Origin: Zanthoxylum bungeanum
Lineage: Eukaryota > Streptophyta > Magnoliopsida > Sapindales > Rutaceae
Length of the DNA stretch: 64,000 nucleotides
Reading direction: 5' to 3'
NCBI GenBank assembly: GCA_019454045.1
Contig: SKCR01023430.1
Coordinates: 62,001-126,000, forward strand
This document shows positions 19,441-30,406 of the stretch, in pieces. The notes beneath the pieces are model-generated. The model saw nothing but the letters and a program-made list of their open reading frames with translations. It ran no database searches and was not told the origin of the DNA. The translations under genes were made by a program, and so were the position numbers. The stretch's first letter is position 1, and every line of letters begins with the position of its first letter.

Positions 19441-22400
19441 TTGTCATAAATCTAATTTTAGATTTAAGAAGTATTAAAATTGTAATTTATAATTCTTGGA
19501 GAATTAATTGACTATTCTAGAGGAGATAAAGTCAAAGTTTGCAATTGGGCATGTAGCACGAGGTGCACATCGTTTCGATATTCTAAAAACCCAAGGCTTG
19601 GCCTAAGGTTTCTGAAATATTGAAAAGGATAATTGACATATCCCAAAGTGACTACCATTTGGATATGGCAGACACGAAGAAATTAAAGAAAAGGCAAGGC
19701 TCTTACTTTGAAAATGTTTGTCTTAGTTATGTTCACAGCTAGTATTGAAATTAGATTTTAAATACTTAGTGTGGTACATAAAATATATGTATTGATATTC
19801 AGAATCTGCTTTGAGCAGGATACTGACTTCAAGCTGAGATTTCTCTGCGAATAGGAAACGAGACGAAAGTCGCTGTTTCGACCGTAGATACCTAAGTTTA
19901 GGAACTACCCTTCGGGTATGTACTTAAATTAGGAACTGTTATAATGTAACTAGTTTGACTAGAGACATTATCTCTATATCAGTGTTTAATCCGTTGCGGA
20001 TAAAACCTTTATATTATAGAACACTAAGTGTTTTATTATATAAAGATGATACTGAGATAAATACATTAGATGTAAATAACAGAATTTATATTTTGAATAT
20101 AATAAAATCTCAAACATATAAAATGACAAATAAATAGCTCAAATTGATTTGATCAATAGAGACTTATTTTTGGCATTGTTGTCTGGGACACAATTATACA
20201 AGACTCGTATATCCACACTTTTGAAGAGTGGGTACCAGGAATTTGACTATTCAAATAAAGTCTACGAATCTAGTTTGTTAGGTAAAGTACCTAAAACACT
20301 GTTTACTTGGTAATAGTGTAAGTGACACGATCTGTTAGCCCTATTCATGGTGAAGTTAGTGGGCCCATATCTAGCTAGGCTAGATGTGAACATGAATATT
20401 TCGTGACCTTAACGGATGTGGCATCACGTTATGGTTATGTGTTTCTTTTGAAGAACACAAAATCAGAAACTTTTAGAGTTTCGACACGAAATAGACAAAC
20501 AGATCGGCTATAGTATTATACCGTCACGGTAAGACCGTAATGGAAAATACTTAAGCAATAAGTTTCTTATATACTTGAAAGAGTATAGTATTCTTTCAAA
20601 TGAGGACTCCTCCCGGAACACGTCAAAGTGACGGTGTGTCCGAACGGATTAACCGAATCATGTTAGACATGATAAGGCTAATCATGAGTCGCTCTGAGCG
20701 CCATTTCCTTCAACGGATAAGTTTTAACAGTGCAATAACTTATTTAGAATAAGGTTCCATAATGATCTGTTTGACAGATTACATATTAGATATGAACGGG
20801 AAAGAAACGGGTTTCTCATTCCTGATAATTTGGGTATGCCAGGCATAACGTTTGGATGATACCAAACTAAGGACCCAAATTGGATAAGTGCCATTATAGG
20901 TTATCCTAAGGGAAACCATAAGTATAGTACTTATAAATCTCACATGAGAACAATGTGATTGTTGCTCACCATGCGGTTTTTCCTGAGAGGAATACCGATA
21001 TGCAATGGTCAGTGGGAGGATAGTGATACTCGATGAAAATCGGAGTAATATTGTTCAAGGCACGAAGTCCTTAATGGAACACAAATAGTTCATCTATGAT
21101 GAATCTATACCATTAATCTTCGAGTACACAAGAACCGCGTAGATCAAAGAGAGTCAGAAAACAACCTAGGGTATGGGTTTCTGATCTCATCTCATAAAGA
21201 TGTTAATCTTTTAAAGTACACCAACTGATTACGTTTGAGGTAGTGATACAAGGTATCGACTCCCTATTATGACAAAGTGTCATGAGTCCAAAATGGATTC
21301 CATGTATATCAACAAGTTTGGATACTAGTTGATGTACCATAAGGCATTGTGCCCATTGGTACTTTATAAGTCTTCAAGGAAGACATACATGGAAGGCAAC
21401 ATACCAACTACTAAGCTAGGCTTGTATAGAAAAAGTAGAGTTATCAACATTGTGTTGATTACGACGAAACCTTTTACCTGTTGCCATTGTAAATCCATTT
21501 GGATAATGCTTGCTAAAGCTGTGTATTTCATTTATGAAATATGACAGCTTAACGGAAAATCGCTTTCCTGAAAAGGAAACCTTTCGGAGGATGTTTATAA
21601 CATCCTGTCGGTTTTATCGTACCATAACAAGCAAACAAGGTTTGCAGGTTATTCGATCCATGTTTAGATTGAAGCAAGCATAGGTTCTAGGAATTGTCGT
21701 TTTGATGTAATCATAATGGAGTATGATTTAATTCAAAACGAAATGATTCTTGTGTATATAAAGGGGTAGTGGGAGTGCACTGACATGAATGTCCTGTAAA
21801 ATAATGATAATATGTCATTTTTTGGAATGAAATCCCATAAAGCAATCGGTGAAAGCTTGGCTTTCATAAGAAATTCTCCGTAGAATTCTGGGGAGTAACA
21901 ACCTTTATTCAAGGAATAAAGATCTACTGGGATAGATTTGGAGTTGTTAACACTCTTGGGAATTGTACATTTAAAATGTACTTGTATTGGTGTCTCATAC
22001 GCTTCGAGCATATGGAGTCACAATCGGATCAATCCAAGTGATAGTCACTGGATTGAAGATTAAGGACATCTATTAGTATCTTGGAGAACTAAAGATGCTG
22101 TCTTAAATATGGAGTAGGAGAACTTGAAGTGACTAGGATCACTGCTGCAAGTTTCCAAACCGGCAAATACTGCGGTACTATAAAGTTTGAACAACGGGAC
22201 AGTAAGCTGGAAATATTCCGAGCAAGATAACTGTTTCCGAATTAACAACAAATGCGGATTATTGCTGCAGCTGAGGCAGCAATAGAAGCCATTTGGATCG
22301 ATAATAAATCTAATTAGATTAGATATAGTTCTTTTAGCAACTGAGCTAGGCGTCAGCACAGGCTAAGGAATTAAAGGTCTCATCGACGATCCAGATATAT

Positions 22401-22520
22401 ACTTCTATATTCATCTGATTCGTACGGATCATACATCGTGGCGATGTGATGATCGTATAAATCGTGTCAGAAGATAATTACGCAAATCCGCTGACGAAAA
22501 TCTTTCCTCAGCAATTTGAG
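19440..22520 (+). pseudogene. Copy B gag-pol remnant
   Basis: The remnant aligns throughout with the gag-pol of copy C but has no long frame; the gag start codon region reads ATAAAA. Integrase, reverse transcriptase and RNase H stretches are recognisable (for example GCAGCTGAGGCAGCAATAGA near 22264). Bases near 22341-22362 lack the RNase H stretch encoding YCDNN, exactly as in copy A. No piece could give a functional enzyme. Confidence 0.82.
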
Positions 22521-22571
22521 CGAACCGTACATAGTTCGGGTGTTAGACACTCGAGTGACTGGCTATGTGCC

Positions 22572-22582
22572 AAGTGGGAGAT
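22572..22582 (+). other. Polypurine tract of copy B
   Basis: AAGTGGGAGAT abuts the 3' LTR. Confidence 0.88.
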
Positions 22583-24682
22583 TGTTGGATAATATGACCC
22601 ATAGCGTCACTATTTGTACAGATCACGGTGTTGTTGTAAAAATTAACTATGTGACAAGGAAATTGCACTCTCATCATTTGTGATTAGATCACCATAGATG
22701 TATAAATGAAGAGAGGTCCATATGATTAGTTCCTGGATTGAGATGATATGAGACAGTATCAATCCCGAAGGATTAATCATTAAATATCCCTAGCCGGAGT
22801 ATTATCGAGACTGGACATCGATAATGCGGAAAGGCTAGTATTGCACTTGTGCGCGTTGTGAGGGCACAACGACATAGTTCTCATATATTTAAGTATTGGA
22901 TACTTATGCAAGTGCGATAAGAGGTTGTGTTTCACTGATGGTACGGGAAACGCTTCGCTCTGGATAGACCCCTCGGAATCCCATTGGTATTATGACTATG
23001 TGTCTATGGGAGGCCGAAATCAAGGTAGGTGTGTATAGTCTTAACCTGAGACTTACATCGCTAATACTTGCGATAATCGGTAGACTTTGGTCTTGGTGGT
23101 ACAGGGCTTTAACCGGTTCTGCGTACACCGCTTCTGGGTTTATCAGAGAGTCGTAGTGTATTGGGTGTGATGTCGAGACGGAAGTATCACTTCAGTCATA
23201 GTGGAGATGATGTCACGCAGGATACGGTATTAGTGCTCTTAAGTGCTGCCGGCCATCGGGATATTATGACAAGGTCATGTATATCCGATTATAGAGACTA
23301 GTTACCAGACATCCGACATGTGCTTCGGACGGGGCAGACACTTATCCAGCCCCAGCCCTAGCACGTGACTATCCGATACTGGGCCGATATACACAATACT
23401 ACTACGGTATACTACGCTTGATACAGATCTATATATTCCTGTAAGAATATTTCTGGAGAATTGGGTAGGCATGGCGCTTTGCTAGAAGCCAACCTTGTCT
23501 TGTAAATCGGTATAACATAGTACGAGGTACTTACGTGTTCGGATAATCCGACGACCGTATTTACTGCCAACATATCCGGAGATCTCATTGGTCGCTTCCT
23601 GAAGATTCACCGATGATGTATAACTCGCACTTTAATTAATCTGGGATTAATTGGAAGAGAGAGAAAATTAATCTGGGATTAATTGCGGAGATATTTTATC
23701 TGGGATAAAATATTAATTAAAGAGAGAGAACGATTAATTTGGAATTAATCGATAAAATAATATATTCGATATATTATAAGAAATTGGATTTCGACGCGGA
23801 ATTAGTAAAATTAGATTTTAATTCGGGCGAACGAATTAATTTAGAATTAATTCGTTAGCGACGTAATAGTGATTTCGTTAGGCGTAATCATTTAATTACG
23901 ACGCGACGGAAAATTCGTTAATTTGGAATTAGCGAACCCGAGCCCGAGAGTGATTGCGAGCGCATTCGCATTTCGAATTCGAGCGCGACACGCAAGTCAC
24001 ATCAAGCGTCAAATCGTTAGTCACATCATGCGTCAAATCAATTGTCACTTTGAGTGATGTGACTTGACAACATGTCACTTTATTAAAGTGATGTGATGTG
24101 ACTTAAGTAAAAGTAGAAATGATGAAAAGCATTAATAGACTTTTGCTTTTTTAACTTTTGATATATGAAAAATGATTTATATATTTGTTTTTGTTTTTGG
24201 AAAATAAAAATAAATATATAAACCAAATATCATTTTCTCTCTCTCACTCACCACTCACGGTCTCCTCCTTTTCCCTCTCTTTTCATCTTCTTCTCCTTCA
24301 CGGCTTCAAGCCGATTTTCTTCTCAAAATCTTTTGGTTAGACCGAAATTTTGAGAAGCAAATTGAAGATGAGTAGTGCTAGCACACACATGGGTTATATT
24401 ATGGTGATAGGGAAACGAATTTGTGAGCTTGAAAAGCTTGAAGCTTGAAGCTTCAATGGAGTCTCCCATGGCCGAATCTTGGAGGAATTTCACAGCCCAA
24501 AACTGAGCAGTCTAGCAGTTCACAGGACCAAAACCGAGCAACATGCAGTACGAAAATCGGTCTTGTTCTTCCTTTCATCAAAACCGTTCAATGTGAGTTA
24601 TGATTCCGCACCTCCTTTGATGTGTTCATACTCGTTTTTTATGCATGTTTGTGATCCTTGGGACTTGATTTTAAACTCTACA
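22583..24682 (+). repeat. 3' LTR of copy B
   Basis: Matches 14415-16548 with scattered substitutions and small indels. It is about 34 bases shorter. The palindrome ladder recurs at about 23636-23865. Confidence 0.93.
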
Positions 24683-24687
24683 CACAC
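24683..24687. repeat. Target duplication CACAC, right of B
   Basis: Matches 14410-14414. Confidence 0.9.
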
Positions 24688-24928
24688 TGCATATGACTCA
24701 CCCTACTGCTGTCTGAGATGGGTAAATGATGCCAGCATCTAACAATTTGATGATTTCTTTCTTCACGACTTCCTTCATGATTGGATTGAGTCTCCGTCGA
24801 TGCTCCACTGTGGGTTTGTACTCATCGTTCATCAAGATTTTATGCATGCAAAATGATGGACTAATACCTTGAATGTCTGTTATAGTCCAGCCAATGGCTT
24901 TCTTATGCTCTCGTAACACTCTCAGCAA
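24688..24928 (-). pseudogene. pol: Athila F reverse transcriptase, N-terminal piece cut by B
   Basis: This is the part of reverse transcriptase before the B insertion. HRRLNPIMKEVVKKEIIKLL and DAGIIYP, the entry to the polymerase domain, are readable. A one-base loss relative to G shifts the frame just before the insertion point. The reading continues at 14414 on the other side of B. Confidence 0.82.
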
Positions 24929-24937
24929 CTTTTCTTC

Positions 24938-25696
24938 CTACTCCAATGTTAGTGAAGAAGAAATAATAACAGGTAATTCAGAAGAGTTTCCAAGAAATGC
25001 ATACCTGAGATGGCTCGGAAGTAACTTCAGCTCCAACTGTGGTGGTTCTTCAATCGAAGGCTTGATTCGATCTTTCTTTGGCAATTCCAAGCTTTCAACT
25101 GGTGGTGTTGCTTTGAATCGGAATGGTTTGTCAAGGTAGTTGATACATTCCAGGATTTCAGCATCTAGCTCACTATCAATCATGTTGGTGATGCAAGCTT
25201 CAAGTGTATCTGTGGGATTTGGCTCATTATTTTGAACGATACTTTCAACAACATCAACTCTGAAGCATTCTTTTTCCTTTTCATCACTCGGGAATTTCAT
25301 GGCTTTGAAAACATTAAAGGTCATTTCTTTGTCCTGCACTTTCATTGTCAATTCTCTTTTTTGCACATCAATCACAGTTTTACCTGTAGCCAAGAATGGT
25401 CTCTCAAGTATGATAGGTATTTCTTTGTCTTCTTCTATGTCAAGGATGATGAAATCTGCTGGAAGAATTATTTTGTCTACTTTCACCAGCACATCTTCAA
25501 CAACACCTCTTGGAAATGCAAGTGTTCGATCAGCAAGTTGCAATGAAACTGAGGTAGGCATTACTTCTCCAATTTGCAGTTTCCTGTAAATAGAAAAAGG
25601 CAACAAGTTAACACTAGCACCTAAATCACATAAAGCCTTACTGATATAATGTTCTCCAATGGTGCATGGAACTGTGAAACTGCCATGATCTTTCAA
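24938..25696 (-). pseudogene. pol: Athila F protease and linker to reverse transcriptase
   Basis: An open stretch of 252 codons, part of the gag-pol reading. The aspartic protease active site is ALCDLGASVNLLP; DLGA replaces the common DTGA, as in Athila. PIILERPFLATGKTVIDV forms the flap and second strand region; the usual glycine before RPFLAT is glutamate here, while G keeps glycine. The remainder is the acidic linker before reverse transcriptase. This piece is whole, but the polyprotein around it is broken. Confidence 0.87.
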
Positions 25697-26640
25697 CTTT
25701 GGGGGAAGTTTCCTCTGAATGATGGCACTGCATTCTTCCGCTAATGCTACTGTTTCGTAGTCTCATAATCTTCATTTTCGTGAAAGAATATCTTTCATGA
25801 ATTTTACATAGATGGGCATTTCTTCCAAGGCTTCTGCAAATGGGATGTTGATGTGCAGCTTTTTAAAAACATCAAGGAATCGAGCAAACTGCTTGTCCAA
25901 TTTGTTTTTCTGAAGACGCTGAGGAAAAAATGGAGGTGGAATGATTCTTTCTGGTTCTTTTTCCTTTGCTTCTTTTTCCTCCATCTGTGTCTCAGCTTCT
26001 TTTGGAACTTCTTCTTGGGACATCTTGATTCCAACATCTTTGTTGATTTCAGTACCGCTTTTCAAAGTAATGGCTTGACATTGTTCCCTCCCTCGGTTCC
26101 TTGGATTGGGTTCTGTGTTGCTGGGAAGATTACCTGGTGGTCTGTAACTCTGAGCATTGGCCAGTTGTCCGATTTGATTCTCCAGTGCTTTGATTGAAGC
26201 TGATTGGCTCTGAAAGATATCATCGTACTTTTTTAACTAAGCTAGCACTTCTACTATTCCTGGTTCATTTTCCTGCTCCTGGCCTTTGTTCTGTTGCTGG
26301 AATCCAAGTGGTGGATAGTTCCGCTGTTGGCCTGAATTGTTGCTCTATGAAAAATTAGGATGGTTTCTCCACCATGGGTTGTATGTGTTGGAATAAGGAT
26401 TGTTCCATTGTCTTTTGAAATTGTTGAGAAAATTCACCGTTTCTTCAAGTTGGTTTGATTCTGGTGCTCCTCCATATGGATCCAGTGGTAAGAGTCTCCA
26501 TAAATTTGCATATCTGATCTAGATTGGTGTTGACTGCTGTATTGGCTCCACTGTCATAAATTCCTGTAATTCTTTTGATCATGCTCATTTCCGTTGGCCA
26601 AAAGGAATTGTTGTTGGTCATTTCTTTAATTAGTTCTCAG
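25697..26640 (-). pseudogene. gag: Athila F gag C-terminal and spacer region
   Basis: Glutamine- and asparagine-rich spacer sequence, then the IGQLANAQSYRPPG stretch, a charged segment rich in Lys and Glu (25900-26030), and HINIPFAEALEEMP ahead of protease. These are characteristic of Athila gag-pol. Stops occur near 26626, 26235 and 25766. Confidence 0.8.
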
Positions 26641-27361
26641 GCTTGATCTTCTCATTTTTCCATTAAAGCTCCTCTAGCAGCATCATCGATTGTGGTTCTC
26701 ATTATTCCAGAAAGTCCATTATAGAAAGTTTGGACTTGAAGCCATTTTGGAATCTCATTGGGAGGACATTTCCGGAGTAAATCTTTATACATTTTCCAAG
26801 CTTCGTAGAGAGTTTCTAAGTCTTGTTGCACAAAGGATGTGATGTCATTCCTCAGCTTTCTAGTTCTGGCTGGTGGAAAGTACTTGCAAGAAATTTGGTG
26901 GCTAAAGTGTTCCATGATGTGATAGAACCTGATGGTAGTGAATGTAGCCATGCTTTAGCTCCGTCCTTCAAGGAGTATGGGAAGACACGCAGTCTCATTG
27001 CTTCTTCAGCTTCTCGGTTGTAATTGAAAGTGCCGCAAACTTCCAGGAAGTTGCTGATGTGGGCATTAGGATCTTCAGTTGCATTCCCCCAAAATTGAAC
27101 TGACTGCTGAATCATCTGAATGCAAGTTTTGATGTCTCCTGCATTTGCTGGTAAGGGAGGAAGTACAATACAAGAAATGATTCTGTCAATCATCGGAATG
27201 GTTCTGTCTCGAAAGGGAATTGGTGGTGCAATGTTCAAAGGTTCACGTTCCATGTTGACTAAAGCTTCTTAGGCTTATCGCTTTTCCCTTCTCAACTGTC
27301 TGATGGTTCTTTCAATTTCCGGGTCAAGCGGTCGGAGTTCAAAGCTTCTGGTTCGTCTCAT
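26641..27361 (-). pseudogene. gag: Athila F gag
   Basis: Gag forms the virus-like particle. It probably starts MRRTRSFELRPLDPEIERTI at 27361, has stops near 27270, then reads into LRVFPYSLKDGAKAWLHSLP and SITSWNTLATKFLA, the core of the gag domain. A frameshift near 26870 leads to LRNDITSFVQQDLETLYEAW and WLQVQTFYNGLSG. G has the same order. Two stops and one frameshift make it inactive. Confidence 0.87.
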
Positions 27362-27471
27362 GAAGTTTCTGAGAACCTCAAAAACATAAGAAAACAAAAC
27401 AATAAGTAAAAAGAAAATTAGATACAAGTAAAGGTATCTAACCCCTAAACTAATAGTAAAAGATAATAACT

Positions 27472-27489
27472 TCCCCGACAACGGTGCCA
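27472..27489 (-). other. Primer binding site of F
   Basis: TGGCACCGTTGTCGGGGA on the minus strand, five bases from the LTR. It matches the tRNA-Asp complement TGGCGCCGTTGCCGGGGA apart from two G/C to A/T transitions at CpG or former CpG positions. This primer is usual for Athila. Confidence 0.85.
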
Positions 27490-27494
27490 AAACT

Positions 27495-29620
27495 TGATCG
27501 GAGCGTAAACATACAGTTTAACGCAAGCGTACGTATCGTTCAAGTAGTATAAAAAGTATCGATCCCGCGAGGACTTAATACCTAAGCTATTAATTTTATG
27601 AGGTCAAACGATTACTAGTATCTAACAGGTTGTTTAATTGATTTGAAATGACGACGATTCTAAATTTAAAGACAAGTAAATAAAATTGTTCGAATGTAGA
27701 TTTTAAGAAAATTCAATATTAAAAACTATTTAGGATTGTGATTTCTTTGCAATATCATTTTAAAGATGAAGTGGTTATCTATAGTTGGGTAAAATATTGA
27801 TTTATTAACTGGAACACTAAATTATGTAAAAGCCTCTTCCGATGGTCAACTACAAATATCCAGTATAATCCAATTGAACCATATGTCTATGTCAACCAAA
27901 TTACCTAGATTCATTAAGATTAATTCCAATTATGGCTACCTCCGCCCGACAGGTATATTCCTATCCTGTAAGGAAATCTGTTAAAAGGGTTATCTATCCT
28001 CAAGGAATATCGTGGGCTATTGAGTCTAAGGTCTTAAACTTAAAATCCCTATGTCTAGTTCATTTTAAGTTTACCTAATCAATTTAATTAATGGCCAGTT
28101 AATTAAAAAGTATTAAGATTAAGACTCAATAAATAAATTTTTATATTACCCAAACTATAATCTAACCCCTTATAAACTGGTGATATTAAAATTCATCACA
28201 ACCCTAGATACTAACTTAGTTACGACACATAGTTAGGGCTGGTAAAATAAAAGGCATAAAATAAAAATACTGAAAAGTAAATGCGTTAAAGTAAATACTG
28301 AAATGTGAAAATAAAATGGTAAGGTAAAGGAATTAACTTCTACTATTTACTATTTAGATATCTCCCATAAAATAATATATAAACTTGTGATAATATTAGC
28401 AACCGACCAATCTGGCGGTATCCTGATTAAGTCAAATTAAGTCCAACCAGCCATTAAGGCGGTAATATTTGTCCATAAACCAGCCATAAAGGCGGAACCA
28501 AAATTAAATTACCAACCAACCTATATAGCGGTATCCTTGATTAGTCAGGTTTAAACCAGATTAAAATTAAATTACCAACCGACCAATATAGTGGTATCCT
28601 TTTTAAGTCAAATTTTAAATAGTGAATATATTATTTTTAAGGGAGATTAAACTAAATAGAAATAGTAAAAGAATTACCTTTCAACCTAGCTCGGGAAGTT
28701 ACCTCCTCGTGGTGAATAGTAAAAACTATAAAAAGTAAGAAAGTAAATTACTATTATTACAGAACGTAATTAAAATTATTACAAAACTAAAAACTAAAAT
28801 TTAAATGAAACTTAGAGAGAGAAGAACTCTCTATTTACATCAAATAAATGGGAGGGAATGGTACAACAAAATCTGAAATCTCGAGCTGAATTTATAAGCC
28901 TCGGTGGGGTTCCAGCGTCGCGACGCCAAGGCCTTTAGCGTCGCTACACACAAGCTGCAGTTGGCGTGGCATGTTCTGGTTTTGACATGTGGCAATTCGG
29001 ATAAGAAGATAAGGCTACACATGGCGAGGCGGCTAAGAGCTCAATTATTATGCTGACGTGGCGCTGACATGGCAATGCGGCTGAGATCAATTGTCGGCAT
29101 CGAAGGATTGCGACACGTGTCACGGTGTGATTGGCTAAAGATGACGTGGCATATTGACTCGGTTGACCTGCTGACGTGGATGATAACGTGGCACGAAGCG
29201 TGGCAGAGTTGATCGGATGACGTGGTGACACATAGGATGACATGTGGCACACGTGGAAATAGTAATTGTCGGCACCGTAGGATGATGACATGTGGCACGG
29301 CTTACGTTAGCAGCTCGGCTGTGATGGTGACACGTGGCACATCGCATGTTAGCAAAGTCAAAATTCTCAAATTATGACCCGTTGACCCGGCGCACTATAG
29401 CAGATCCGGTGCACGTTAGGCGTCGCGACGCGCCAAAATTACCGAAATGCTCTTTTTTCCAATTTTCACTGTTTTGCTCCAAATCACCTCCATAATGTCC
29501 TGAAACTTTATTTATCTACAAAATAACACAAAATACATCAAAACATTCGCAAAACTCAAGAAACTATACAAAATATTAGGATGAATGAGTGAGAAATAGT
29601 GATATAAATACCACTCATCA
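27495..29620 (-). repeat. 5' LTR of Athila F
   Basis: Pairs with 6854-8992 (2126 against 2139 bases). Eight ACGTG cores remain between 29056 and 29340; several boxes present in the other LTR are ACATG or ATGTG here. The TATA context is at about 28890. Confidence 0.93.
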
Positions 29621-29625
29621 ATAAG
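29621..29625. repeat. Target duplication ATAAG, right of F
   Basis: Matches 6849-6853. Confidence 0.9.
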
Positions 29626-30406
29626 TAAGGGACCATTCCGAACACAACGGTTTGAGGTCTTCCCTTGCGAGGGGTGAGTGCGGCCTTAAATCATTTTCCC
29701 AGTTCACACCGGGGGTGGCGACTCCATGTTATTTCTCCAGTTTAGTTCCCCCGCGGGCTATCCGTACTCCCGACTAGGCCGCGAGCCTGGAACAGCGTCG
29801 CCAATTTCTGTGTCCTACACTATGCAATGTTATAAAGGTTTGAAATGAGTTAAGTTCTTAAATTTGTACATGTATGCACTTCACGAAGGTTTGAATGTGA
29901 AAGCAATGTATTTCTCGAAGTTTTGTATGTGAAAGGTACGCACTTAAGTTTCTCAAAGGTTTATAAGTAAAAGGTATACATGAAAACTCTAGTGATTGAA
30001 TGTTTATCGTATATGCATAATTACAAGTGAGCTTCTTGAAATTATGTATTTATGAAGGTTAAGTAGAAAACTTGAGATCCTGTATAAGTTAAGTTTTGAT
30101 CTCGTATATAATATAATATAATATTTTTTTCTTATTATATTAAAATTTTTATGAAATGATAATACATATTTTTATTATGATATACATTTTTTAGGCAAAG
30201 TAAGTTCCTTGAATTCATAACATCATCAGCATCCAATCTTCCGTAAATAAGTTTCTTTCAAAGTCTGTCCCATGTAAAGTCTATTCACTCCACAAAAGTT
30301 GATGTAATAATATAATTACTGTACATATTACATACAGACACTGTTGATCACTATTCACGAACAGTCTCTATATAAAAATATTACATGTAATTATATACCG
30401 ACATTG
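29626..30406. other. Older filler between F and E, with a GC-rich possible gypsy relic
   Basis: 29636-29825 is markedly more GC-rich than its surroundings. On the minus strand it has TTGGCGACGCTGTTCCAGG and GGAGTCGCCACCCCCGG, resembling primer-site and leader sequences of Tat/Ogre-type gypsy elements. Then come degenerate short repeats around GAAGGTTTGAATGTGAAAG (29830-29980) and AT-rich sequence. No gene is seen. Identification of the relic is tentative. Confidence 0.4.
30402..30406. repeat. Probable target duplication of E (CATTG)
   Basis: CATTG here against CACTG at 49979-49983, one transition apart. Confidence 0.6.

Larger units (their letters stand above)
14415..24682 (+). mobile_element. 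Copia LTR retrotransposon copy B, non-autonomous
   Basis: Two LTRs (14415-16548, 22583-24682), a CACAC duplication, a primer site and a polypurine tract show a complete insertion of 10.27 kb into the pol of Athila F, on the opposite strand. The LTRs are nearly identical where compared, so the insertion is fairly young. Yet gag-pol is decayed throughout and shares lesions with copy A. It was probably moved by proteins of a relative such as C. Confidence 0.93.
6854..29620 (-). mobile_element. Athila-type Ty3/gypsy element F carrying a LOG-family gene
   Basis: Two LTRs (6854-8992 and 27495-29620) flanked by ATAAG bound a minus-strand element. In element order it holds a tRNA-Asp-like primer site, Athila gag, a protease with the DLGA active site, reverse transcriptase, RNase H, integrase, an unrecognised ORF3, a LOG-family gene, a long structured 3' region and a polypurine tract. 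Copia copy B (14415-24682) lies inside pol; without it F is about 12.5 kb. Gag, pol and ORF3 carry stops and frameshifts, but the LOG frame is whole. Confidence 0.93.

Noticed and set aside
25232..25589. Plus-strand frames over the Athila protease
   Set aside because: Antisense shadows of the protease-linker frame at 24938-25696.
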